This document shows, in pieces, positions 1 to 5,918 of a stretch of 5,938 nucleotides of DNA. Source of the stretch: Chloroflexota bacterium (lineage in GTDB: Bacteria > Chloroflexota > UBA6077); the NCBI GenBank assembly GCA_021788565.1, contig JAJYKO010000399.1:1-5938 (forward strand), given 5' to 3'. Both the position numbers and the translations under genes were made by a program. Under the pieces are notes generated by a model. The model did not search any database, was not told the DNA's origin, and saw nothing but the letters and a program-made list of their open reading frames with translations. Numbering within the stretch: the stretch's first letter is position 1; each line of letters starts with the position of its first letter.

Positions 1-563
1 GCGTAGGTCCCGGTTCCATCTGCATCACGCGGATAGTGGCGGGGGTGGGTGTGCCGCAACTGACGGCCGTGATGGAATCCGCCCGTGAGGCTGATCGTCA
101 CGGCGTGCCGATCATCGCCGACGGCGGCATCAGGATGTCCGGAGATATCACGAAGGCCCTTGCCGCCGGCGCCTCCACCGTGATGCTCGGCAATCTGCTG
201 GCGGGTACCACGGAGAGTCCGGGGCTCACCATCCGGCGTAACGGCAGACCCTACAAGATCAGTCGGGGCATGGCGTCGGCCGAGGCGAGCCTGGATCGGG
301 TTGCGCGTGAAGAGCCTGGCAAGGGCTGGGCAGACTGGGAAGACGCGATTGAGGACGTTGTTCCGGAGGGGGTAGAGGCAGTGGTTCCACACCGGGGAGA
401 CGTCGGCGAGGTGATCTTCCAACTGGTCGGGGGCCTGCGGTCGGGCATGAGTTACTGCAACGCCCGCAACCTTGCGGACCTGCGGCATAACGCCACCTTC
501 GTACGGATAACCGAAGCAGGCCGCCGAGAAAGCGGTCCCCACGACGTAGAAGTAACCGGGTAG
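1..563 (+). CDS. guaB: IMP dehydrogenase, C-terminal part (5' end outside the window)
   Basis: IMP dehydrogenase catalyses the NAD-dependent oxidation of IMP to XMP, the committed cytosolic step of guanine nucleotide synthesis. Reading frame 3 is open from the window edge, and the first codons give [10 protein letters not shown]. This is the catalytic loop, with the nucleophilic Cys at bases 21-23 followed by the family's [14 protein letters not shown]. Next come IIADGGIR (the Asp that binds the IMP ribose, about bases 120-122), [27 protein letters not shown] (phosphate-binding region), the mobile flap, [19 protein letters not shown] and the C-terminal [19 protein letters not shown]. About 186 residues are present. 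The GTG at 36 is internal and not the start; the missing part would hold the first half of the barrel and any CBS domains. The flap is short and has Asp-Arg-Val where the family usually has Asp-Arg-Tyr. The stop overlaps the ribosome site of the next ORF, so the two are probably co-transcribed. Identification is secure. Confidence 0.96.
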   Translation, partial: VGPGSICITRIVAGVGVPQLTAVMESAREADRHGVPIIADGGIRMSGDITKALAAGASTVMLGNLLAGTTESPGLTIRRNGRPYKISRGMASAEASLDRVAREEPGKGWADWEDAIEDVVPEGVEAVVPHRGDVGEVIFQLVGGLRSGMSYCNARNLADLRHNATFVRITEAGRRESGPHDVEVTG

Positions 564-572
564 GAAGAAGAC

Positions 573-1001
573 ATGGCCCGAGAGACCTACATGGGGACGG
601 TACACGCCCCTGACTTTCCGTCGGGATTGGATTGGATCAACACTGCCGGCCCTCTCAACCTGAAGGATCTGCGGCAGGCAAGCCTGCCGCTCAGCATCGA
701 GCATCCGGTGGTAAATGACCTGGAGATGCGGATGTGGTCCGAGTATGGGGTGCGGGCATGGCCCACGTTGATGCTGGTCGTTCCCGCGGGTGACGTGATC
801 TGGAAAAGCGAAGGCGAGATAACGGCCAAACAGTTCGAGCCCGTTCTCCAGTCTATGTTGAAGGAGTTCGAGGCCAAAGGAATGCTGAACCATGGGCCCC
901 TGGATTTCCAACCCGAGGAGGTTCCGGCCACTAGAGGTATCGACAATCGAGTTTGTCGGACTGAGTGTACCCGAGTACATGTAGTATCGTTAGACCGGTG
1001 A
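573..1001 (+). pseudogene. Remnant of an NHLRC2-type thioredoxin-like/NHL-repeat protein
   Basis: The ORF has 142 codons, an ATG start and an AGGAAG ribosome site (562-567) that overlaps the guaB stop. Its N-terminus (MGTVHAPDFPSGLDWINT, then PLNLKDLR) matches the start of thioredoxin-like proteins that carry NHL repeats behind the redox domain (NHLRC2 type). Residues about 42-70, IEHPVVND then YGVRAWPTLMLVVPAG, match the late thioredoxin fold, including the cis-Pro-Thr strand. From memory of the family, roughly 55-65 residues should lie between these blocks, including the strand-CxxC-helix unit; here they are missing and the text jumps from 'LR' to 'RQA'. No CxxC is present. The family's C-terminal NHL beta-propeller is also absent: similarity fades after PEEVPAT (about residue 120), and the remaining residues look random. 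A working oxidoreductase is very unlikely. I infer a decayed gene; an assembly deletion at the palindrome is the main alternative. Confidence 0.7.
671..690. repeat. Perfect 20-bp palindrome at the internal junction of the remnant
   Basis: Arms GCGGCAGGC (671-679) and GCCTGCCGC (682-690) are perfectly complementary around the two bases AA. The palindrome encodes LRQASLPL, exactly where the two separated parts of the thioredoxin-like protein meet. There is no T-run behind it, so it is not an intrinsic terminator. Confidence 0.85.
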
Positions 1002-1047
1002 TGGCCGCGGCGATGATACGCCTCGACCGCATGACAGGCTCGACAAC

Positions 1048-1054
1048 AAGGAGG
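1048..1054 (+). promoter_or_regulatory. Strong Shine-Dalgarno that fixes the TTG start of the GH15 gene
   Basis: AAGGAGG lies 8 nt before the TTG at 1063. No ATG or GTG in this frame has a comparable site, and the family's N-terminal motif (APGWPGNPARW) begins at residue 7, so the TTG start is well supported. Between the preceding stop (1001) and this site I see no convincing -35/-10 pair. Confidence 0.8.
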
Positions 1055-1062
1055 AAATTGAG

Positions 1063-3477
1063 TTGAAGTACGAGAAGAATGCCCCCGGATGGCCCGGGAA
1101 CCCGGCCCGCTGGACTTCCAGCAAGAAGAGCGGCGTTGGCACCGCCTCGAACGGTTTGAGTCGGGTGTGGTTCACCATCAGTCACGGCATTCTGAATGAG
1201 ATCTACTATCCCCGGGAGGATCGAGCCTGCACCCGCGACATGGGAATGATCGTAACCGACGGGCACGATTTCTTTTCGGAAGAGAAGCGGCAGGCCGCGC
1301 ACCAGGTCGACTATCTCGCCGAGGGGGTACCGGCCTATCGCCTGGTGAATGATTGCGACCAGGGGCGCTACAGGATCCAAAAAGAGGTGATCGCCGATCC
1401 GCAGCGGGATGCCGTGCTGCAGCGCTGCACCTTCACGCCGCTGAAAGGAACACTCGACGACTACCACCTGTACGTCCTGCTAGCGCCGCATCTCGACAAC
1501 CAGGGAAGCGACAACACCGCGTGGCTGGGCGACTACAAAGGTACGCCGATGCTGTTCGCGCAGAGGGGCGGCTACGCACTCGCCCTGGCATGCTCGGTTC
1601 CCTGGCTTAACAGGTCGGTGGGATTCGTCGGGACCTCGGATGGCTGGCAGGAACTTCAGCGCCACAAGCAGCTGACGGTTGGATATGAGCGTGCTGAGAA
1701 CGGCAACGTGGCAATTACGGGCGAGGTAGACCTCCGCGCTCGCGGTGGAAGGTTCGTTCTAGCCGTTGGCTTCGGGTCGGATGTAGCCGAGGCCGGACAT
1801 CGAGCGCTGGCCGGCGTGCTGTTCGATTTCGAAGATGCGATGGCACAGTACATTCAAGATTGGCAAAGGTGGCAAGCCAACCTGGTACCAATGGAGCAAG
1901 CGGAAGAGAAGGAACGGGGGCTCTATCGCATCAGCACCTCGGTGCTGCGGACCCACGAGTCAAAGAGCTTCCAGGGCGGGATCATCGCAGCCCTCTCGAT
2001 CCCCTGGGGGTCCTCAAAGGGCGATCAGGACCTGGGCGGGTACCATCTGGCCTGGCCCCGAGACCTGGTGGAGACCGCGGCCGGGCTGGTGGCCGCGGGT
2101 GGGCACGAGGTCGCGCGGCGCGTCCTGCACTACCTGGAGACCACACAGCAGCCGGATGGACACTGGCCTCAGAACATGTGGCTGGACGGCACACCTTACT
2201 GGGACGGAATACAGATGGACGAGACGGCTCTCCCCATCTTGCTGCTGGACATGGCCCGGCGAAAGGACGGCCTGGGTGAGATTGAACTGGACCGGTACTG
2301 GCCGATGGTGAAGCGGGCGGCGGGCTACCTGGTGCGGAATGGACCGGTAACCCAGCAGGATCGATGGGAGATGGATCCGGGCTATTCGCCCTTCACCCTC
2401 GGGGCAGAGATAGCAGCCCTTTTGGCCGCGGCCGACATCGCCGATGACGCCGGGGAAGCGAGCGTGGCCGGATACCTCAGAGAGACGGCTGACAACTGGA
2501 ACGCCAACATCGAGCGATGGACGTACGTGACGGGCACCGAACTGGATCAACAGGTGGGGATAGAGGGACACTACGTGCGAATCGCTTCTCCGAACGGGCA
2601 CATGGCGTCTTCTCCCCGCCATGGATACGTCCCGATCAAGAGCCGGACCCCAGATCAGGCGAGTGGCCCGGCATCGTACATCGTTGGTCCCGACGCCCTG
2701 GCCCTCGTGCGCTTTGGTCTTCGTTCGGCAGATGACCCGCGTGTGGTCAACACTGTGAAGGCGATCGACGCGTTGCTGAAGGTCGACACGCCGTACGGCC
2801 CGTGCTGGCGGAGATACCAGCAGGACCAGTATGGCGAACACGCCGACGGCAGCCCCTACAACGGCAGCGGGATCGGCAGAGCCTGGCCGCTGCTGACAGG
2901 GGAGAGGGGTCACTACGAGCTTGCGGCGGGACGCCGCGAGGCGGCACTCAAGCTGCTCAGGACAATGGAGGAGTTCGCCGGACCGGGGGGCATGATTCCG
3001 GAGCAGATATGGGACGGGCAAGACATCCCCGACCTGGAACTCTTCCGCGGCAGGCCCTCGGGCTCGGCAATGCCGCTCGTCTGGGCCCATTCGGAGTACG
3101 TCAAGCTGCGCCGCTCCATTCGGGACGGCCGAGTGTTCGACATGCCTCCCCAGACCGTTCAGCGCTACCAGGTGGAGAAGGTGGGCTCGTCCTACACGGT
3201 GTGGCGGTTCAACAACAAGCTCACAGCCGTGGCAACCGGGAGCAAACTGCGGCTGGAAGTCCTGGCACCGGCTGTGGTGCACTGGAGCCCCGACGGCTGG
3301 CGCACCATCCAGGACACGAAGACCGTAGACACCGGTCTCGGCGTCCACGTCGCGGATTTGGCCACGACCAGGCTGCGAGCCGGATCGGCTGTCTCGTTCA
3401 CGTTCTACTGGCCGGAGGCCGGCCACTGGGAAGGCGCAAACTTCTCGGTAATCGTGGGCCAGGAGGCACACCGCTAG
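1063..3477 (+). CDS. GH15 glycoside hydrolase (glucoamylase/glucodextranase type)
   Basis: This 804-residue protein has the usual length of bacterial two-domain GH15 enzymes, which are inverting exo-hydrolases that release glucose from non-reducing ends of alpha-glucans. Residues about 5-275 form the N-terminal beta-sandwich (GDN-like; APGWPGNPARW, WFTISHGILNEIYYP). A linker follows, then the (alpha/alpha)6 barrel from about 285 to 685, with GDQDLGGYHLAWPRD (substrate-binding Arg333-Asp334), QPDGHWPQNMW, GIQMDETALP, DRWE with the general acid Glu436, GYSPFTLGAEIAAL, and IPEQIWD with the general base Glu647. Spacing agrees with the known glutamates near 430-440 and 630-640 of characterised relatives. 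Residues about 690-804 make a C-terminal beta-rich domain ending in FYWPEAGHWEGANFSV. No signal peptide is visible, so a cytosolic role in glycogen, maltodextrin or trehalose breakdown is likely; GH15 members also include trehalases and dextran-acting enzymes, so the substrate is not settled. Met437 replaces the second Glu of the usual RWEE. Confidence 0.93.
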   Translation: MKYEKNAPGWPGNPARWTSSKKSGVGTASNGLSRVWFTISHGILNEIYYPREDRACTRDMGMIVTDGHDFFSEEKRQAAHQVDYLAEGVPAYRLVNDCDQGRYRIQKEVIADPQRDAVLQRCTFTPLKGTLDDYHLYVLLAPHLDNQGSDNTAWLGDYKGTPMLFAQRGGYALALACSVPWLNRSVGFVGTSDGWQELQRHKQLTVGYERAENGNVAITGEVDLRARGGRFVLAVGFGSDVAEAGHRALAGVLFDFEDAMAQYIQDWQRWQANLVPMEQAEEKERGLYRISTSVLRTHESKSFQGGIIAALSIPWGSSKGDQDLGGYHLAWPRDLVETAAGLVAAGGHEVARRVLHYLETTQQPDGHWPQNMWLDGTPYWDGIQMDETALPILLLDMARRKDGLGEIELDRYWPMVKRAAGYLVRNGPVTQQDRWEMDPGYSPFTLGAEIAALLAAADIADDAGEASVAGYLRETADNWNANIERWTYVTGTELDQQVGIEGHYVRIASPNGHMASSPRHGYVPIKSRTPDQASGPASYIVGPDALALVRFGLRSADDPRVVNTVKAIDALLKVDTPYGPCWRRYQQDQYGEHADGSPYNGSGIGRAWPLLTGERGHYELAAGRREAALKLLRTMEEFAGPGGMIPEQIWDGQDIPDLELFRGRPSGSAMPLVWAHSEYVKLRRSIRDGRVFDMPPQTVQRYQVEKVGSSYTVWRFNNKLTAVATGSKLRLEVLAPAVVHWSPDGWRTIQDTKTVDTGLGVHVADLATTRLRAGSAVSFTFYWPEAGHWEGANFSVIVGQEAHR

Positions 3478-3484
3478 ATGTTGT

Positions 3485-3850
3485 CTAGCCCTCCATGCCC
3501 CAGGTCCAGACCATGCTCAGGGCGAAGTTCCATGCGGTTGCGAATCCGATTCCAACCAGGTTGGCGAGAATGTACTCGAAGCGGAAGAAGGTGACCAGGA
3601 CGTAGAGCACTCCGGTGGTGATCACCAATCCGCCCAGGGAGGTGAGGTTGAACTTGCCCAGGCGCCTGACCGATACGCTCTTGGAGCCGAAGGTCCAGCG
3701 TTCGTTCCAGAAGAAGTTGTGGAGTATCGATATCTCCACGGCTATGGTCGAAGCGACGAGAAGAGGCAGCCCGCCGAGACCGTGCATGGCAAGCAGGACC
3801 GCGTTATTGACTACGACGCCCAACACCCCCACAGCGCCGAAGCGGGCCAT
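3485..3850 (-). CDS. GtrA-family four-helix membrane protein
   Basis: From ATG 3850 the product is 121 residues, a normal length for the GtrA family. Four hydrophobic helices are visible: about 3-22 (starting RFGAVGVLGVVVNNAVL), 27-47 (LLVASTIAVEISILHNFFW), 70-88 (LTSLGGLVITTGVLYVLV) and 93-115 (ILANLVGIGFATAWNFALSM). Family signatures are the loop motif FFWNERWTF after helix 2 and NFALSMVWTW at the end. GtrA-like proteins are inner-membrane proteins implicated in moving polyprenyl-linked sugars, or otherwise helping cell-surface glycan synthesis; the exact activity here cannot be told. The start is uncertain. The frame stays open to a GTG at 3994, with another GTG at 3919 and a CTG at 3886 that has AGGCAGG in front; residues just before ATG 3850 (NLTKVAFSKVSGR) are basic and look like a plausible cytoplasmic tail. 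It lies downstream of glyA on the same strand and ends 7 nt from the converging GH15 gene. Confidence 0.85.
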   Translation of the reverse strand: MARFGAVGVLGVVVNNAVLLAMHGLGGLPLLVASTIAVEISILHNFFWNERWTFGSKSVSVRRLGKFNLTSLGGLVITTGVLYVLVTFFRFEYILANLVGIGFATAWNFALSMVWTWGMEG

Positions 3851-4010
3851 GCGCCCGGAGACCTTACTGAATGCGACCTTGGTCAGGTTAGTGTACCTGC
3901 CTTTCCTGTTACTTCCCACTTCACGATAGGCGGCGGGCACCGGGCCACAATGGCCGCCGCGCGGAAACGCACGACATGGGCCAGGGCTCGCCACGCCTCG
4001 GGTGCGAGCA

Positions 4011-4046
4011 ATGGATCCCCGCCTTCGCGGGGATGACGATGGATCC
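4011..4046. repeat. Palindromic intergenic repeat of the 'PREGGDP' type
   Basis: ATCCCCGC (4015-4022) and GCGGGGAT (4027-4034) form an 8-bp stem with loop CTTC, followed by GACG. On the minus strand it reads CGTCATCCCCGCGAAGGCGG and onward, and translates as HPREGGDP. This is a well-known spurious peptide produced by a short palindromic repeat dispersed between genes in many bacteria. The 8-mer ATGGATCC occurs on both sides (4011-4018 and 4039-4046), a possible direct repeat. It sits between the glyA stop and the gtrA start and has no T-run on either side, so it is not a standard terminator. Only one copy is in the window. Confidence 0.75.
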
Positions 4047-4088
4047 TGCCTCGGCCTTGACTTAGCAGATGCGCTGTGGCCTGGGCGT

Positions 4089-5387
4089 TTATGACACAGG
4101 AACCGCCGTCACGGCCAGGGGGTCCTGCGGAATCGGGAAGGCTCGGCACAGATCCAGCGCCCGATCCCTGAGCCGGACGGTCGCCCGTACGTTCCCGCTG
4201 CTCTTCATGGCGCCCACGATTATTTCGGCCAACTCATCCATCTCCCGCTCGCTCATACCTCTTGTGGTGATGGCCGGGGTGCCGAGCCGTATCCCGCTGA
4301 TCTGCTGCTGCGGCAGCGGATCGTACGGCAGAAGATTCTTGTTGGCGGTGATACCGGCCCGCGCCAGGGCCGCTTCCGCCGCTGCGCCGGTCATGTCGAT
4401 GGGACGCAGGTCCACGAGCATCAGGTGGTTGTCGGTGCCGCCGGAGACCAGACGCAGCCCATACCGCTGCAAACCCGCGGCCAGAGCCTTCGCGTTGGCC
4501 ACGACCTGTGCGGCATAGGCGGCGAAGGAGGCACTGGCAGCTTCCTTCAGGCATACCGCTTTGGCGGCGATGATGTGCATGAAGGGACCACCCTGAGTCC
4601 CCGGGAACACCGCCCTATCGATGGCCTTCGCATAGGCCGCCTTGGAGATGATCATCCCCCCCCGCGGCCCACGCAGAATCTTGTGTGTGGTGGTAGTCAC
4701 CACGTCGGCATACGGGACGGGCGATGGATGCACGCCTCCGGCGACAAGCCCGGCGATGTGGGCCATGTCCACCATAAGCATCGCGCCCACTCGATCGGAT
4801 ATCTGCCTGAGGGCCTGCCAGTCGATGATTCGGCTGTAGGCGCTGGCGCCAGCGACGATCAGTCTGGGACGAAACTCAAGCGCCTGGCGTTCGATGGCGT
4901 CGTAGTCCAGCATCCCGGTCTCACGATCGACACCGTAGTGCGCGAACGAGTAAAGCTTACCCGAAAGGCTGAGACGGGAGCCGTGGGAGAGATGTCCGCC
5001 TTGCGCGAGGTCCATCGCCAGGACCTTATCGCCCAACTCCAGGAGCCCAGCATACGCGGCGAGATTAGCCTGCGTGCCCGAGTGCGGCTGTACGTTGACG
5101 TGCTCCGCCCCGAACAGCGCCTTCGCGCGCTGGATGGCGAGATCCTCGATCTTGTCGACCACCTCGCACCCACCGTAGTGCCGTTTACCGGAGTATCCCT
5201 CGGCATACTTGTCGGTCAGGTGGTTTCCCCAGGCTGTGCCGCCCATCTCCACGGGGCACGCCATCGCCTCCAGCACGGCCTCGCTAGCGTAGTTCTCCGA
5301 GGCTATAAGCTTGATTGTATCTGCCTGGCGACTCGCCTCCTCGGCAATCAGAGCCGCCAGCTCCATATCGTAGGTCACCAACTCCAT
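4089..5387 (-). CDS. glyA: Serine hydroxymethyltransferase
   Basis: This cytosolic PLP enzyme converts serine and tetrahydrofolate to glycine and 5,10-methylene-tetrahydrofolate, the main source of one-carbon units for purines, thymidylate and methionine. It has 432 residues. Visible landmarks are [11 protein letters not shown] (26-35), [16 protein letters not shown] (60-75), [13 protein letters not shown] (100-112), GGHLSHGS (130-137), the PLP-ring Asp in VDMAHIAG (Asp207), the Schiff-base lysine in [14 protein letters not shown] (Lys236), FPGTQGGP (261-268), [11 protein letters not shown] (318-328), and the carboxylate-binding Arg in GIRLGTPA (Arg367). Compared with E. coli GlyA, about 11 extra residues lie between SENY and KYAEG. 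ATG 5387 is preceded by GAGAGG at a rather long spacing of about 12 nt; ATG 5366 is an alternative, but the first fits the family's N-terminal length. It is divergent from the tRNA-Leu gene and has its own likely promoter. The downstream gtrA may share the transcript. Confidence 0.97.
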   Translation of the reverse strand: MELVTYDMELAALIAEEASRQADTIKLIASENYASEAVLEAMACPVEMGGTAWGNHLTDKYAEGYSGKRHYGGCEVVDKIEDLAIQRAKALFGAEHVNVQPHSGTQANLAAYAGLLELGDKVLAMDLAQGGHLSHGSRLSLSGKLYSFAHYGVDRETGMLDYDAIERQALEFRPRLIVAGASAYSRIIDWQALRQISDRVGAMLMVDMAHIAGLVAGGVHPSPVPYADVVTTTTHKILRGPRGGMIISKAAYAKAIDRAVFPGTQGGPFMHIIAAKAVCLKEAASASFAAYAAQVVANAKALAAGLQRYGLRLVSGGTDNHLMLVDLRPIDMTGAAAEAALARAGITANKNLLPYDPLPQQQISGIRLGTPAITTRGMSEREMDELAEIIVGAMKSSGNVRATVRLRDRALDLCRAFPIPQDPLAVTAVPVS

Positions 5388-5437
5388 TCGGGTCTCGATC
5401 CTCTCTATTTGCTCGCCAGCCGCCCATCCGATCCGCT

Positions 5438-5450
5438 GCCGGCGTCCGGC
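5438..5450. other. Small hairpin in the glyA 5' leader
   Basis: GCCGG (5438-5442) pairs with CCGGC (5446-5450) around CGT. It falls inside the predicted glyA transcript leader of about 135-140 nt. I do not recognise any known glyA-linked riboswitch (ZTP, tetrahydrofolate, glycine or SAM types) in this leader, so a regulatory role is only possible. Confidence 0.3.
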
Positions 5451-5532
5451 GTTTTCTCCTGTTTCAGGTTGGCCTTGTCAATCTACAGCCGGGCATAGTA
5501 CCACAACTGACATCATCGGCGGGGATTGTCGC

Positions 5533-5561
5533 AGTATAACGCCCACCTGGCAATCCCACAA
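5533..5561 (-). promoter_or_regulatory. Predicted sigma-70-type promoter of glyA
   Basis: On the minus strand, TTGTGG (5556-5561) and TATACT (5533-5538) are separated by exactly 17 nt. The -10 box matches the consensus at 5 of 6 positions and the -35 box at 3 or 4 of 6. Transcription would begin near 5525 and give a leader of about 138 nt. A second possible -10 (TACTAT, 5495-5500 on the plus-strand numbering) lacks a good -35. Confidence 0.5.
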
Positions 5562-5590
5562 AATCACCAATTCGCGGACAACAGACAAAC

Positions 5591-5619
5591 TTGTGCAGCC
5601 TAAGGACGCATGCTATAAT
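5591..5619 (+). promoter_or_regulatory. Predicted promoter of the tRNA-Leu gene (extended -10)
   Basis: A perfect TATAAT box (5614-5619) is preceded by TGC, which makes an extended -10, and TTGTGC (5591-5596) lies 17 nt upstream as a weak -35. Transcription would start near 5626, about 22 nt before the tRNA. The strong -10 fits a highly expressed stable RNA. It is divergent from the glyA promoter, and the two -35 boxes are about 30 nt apart. Confidence 0.7.
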
Positions 5620-5647
5620 CGTGCCACGTGGGCCTTTAGGGGCTCAT

Positions 5648-5731
5648 GCCGAAGTGGCGGAATGGCAGACGCGCTACGTTCAGGGCGTAGTTCGGGTAAC
5701 CCGAGTGGGGGTTCAAATCCCCCCTTCGGCA
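5648..5731 (+). tRNA. tRNA-Leu, anticodon CAG
   Basis: A full type-II (long variable arm) cloverleaf can be drawn. The acceptor stem is GCCGAAG (5648-5654) with CTTCGGC (5724-5730), the D-arm starts at GCGG (5657), and the anticodon stem CTACG pairs with CGTAG around the loop TTCAGGG, giving anticodon CAG. The variable arm is TCGGG-TAA-CCCGA and the T-stem is GGGGG/CCCCC around TTCAAAT. The discriminator base is A, as expected for leucine tRNAs. The CCA end is not encoded (ACTG follows), so it must be added by the CCA-adding enzyme. The tRNA decodes CUG, a frequent Leu codon in these GC-rich genes. Its own promoter and terminator suggest a single-gene transcript. Confidence 0.97.
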
Positions 5732-5736
5732 CTGAG

Positions 5737-5771
5737 AGGGGTCGTTCGATGGAACGGCCCCTGATTTTTTT
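5737..5771 (+). terminator. Intrinsic terminator of the tRNA-Leu transcript
   Basis: An 11-bp stem (5737-5747 with 5752-5762, one T-G wobble) closes a GATG loop and is followed by GA and seven T (5765-5771). It lies 5 nt past the tRNA 3' end. Confidence 0.93.
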
Positions 5772-5783
5772 CCCATCCGCGCA

Positions 5784-5800
5784 GCTTCGTGGCACGAAGC
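5784..5800. repeat. Inverted repeat in the leader of the next gene
   Basis: GCTTCGTG (5784-5791) and CACGAAGC (5793-5800) are perfectly complementary around one G. The near-perfect symmetry and short spacer are more like a protein-binding operator than an RNA hairpin. No T-run follows. Function unknown. Confidence 0.45.
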
Positions 5801-5853
5801 CTGCCGTTCAACTTGGGGCTACCCCGTCGTCTGGTCGCGCGGGGTTGCTTGCC

Positions 5854-5865
5854 CCAGGATCCTGG
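5854..5865. repeat. 12-bp perfect palindrome
   Basis: CCAGGATCCTGG is fully self-complementary and lies about 55 nt before the ATG at 5919. It could be an operator or chance in a GC-rich leader. Confidence 0.3.
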
Positions 5866-5918
5866 TCTCAACCACAGAGCATCTCGGTTCCCATCCGCAC
5901 GGGAGGTGCGTAATTCAG

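Noticed and set aside
953..987. Possible promoter TTGTCG / TAGTAT before the GH15 gene
   Set aside because: The spacing is 23 nt, and the alternative -10 (TACATG) is poor, so it is not supported.
2014..3471. 485-codon open frame antisense to the GH15 gene
   Set aside because: It is a shadow of a GC-rich coding strand. The translation shows no family motifs, and the sense frame is a confident enzyme.
2802..3488. 228-codon + strand frame overlapping the GH15 3' half
   Set aside because: Out-of-frame shadow, rich in Arg and Gly with no recognisable domain. The GH15 frame continues without a break.
3883..4149. 88-codon minus-strand frame containing HPREGGDP
   Set aside because: This peptide is the translation of the palindromic repeat and overlaps the glyA end; it is not a gene.
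4656..4663. Run of eight C inside glyA as a slippage or frameshift site
   Set aside because: The frame is intact and encodes the conserved RGPRGGMI motif; the run is a by-product of GGG codons.
5470..5486. TTGACA-like -35 on the minus strand before glyA
   Set aside because: The hexamer is perfect, but no acceptable -10 lies 16-18 nt downstream.
4425..5498. 357-codon open frame antisense to glyA
   Set aside because: Low-complexity, motif-free translation opposite a highly conserved gene; it is explained by codon bias.
5593..5913. 106-codon frame across the tRNA-Leu and its terminator
   Set aside because: The tRNA cloverleaf, promoter and terminator account for the sequence. The peptide is meaningless.
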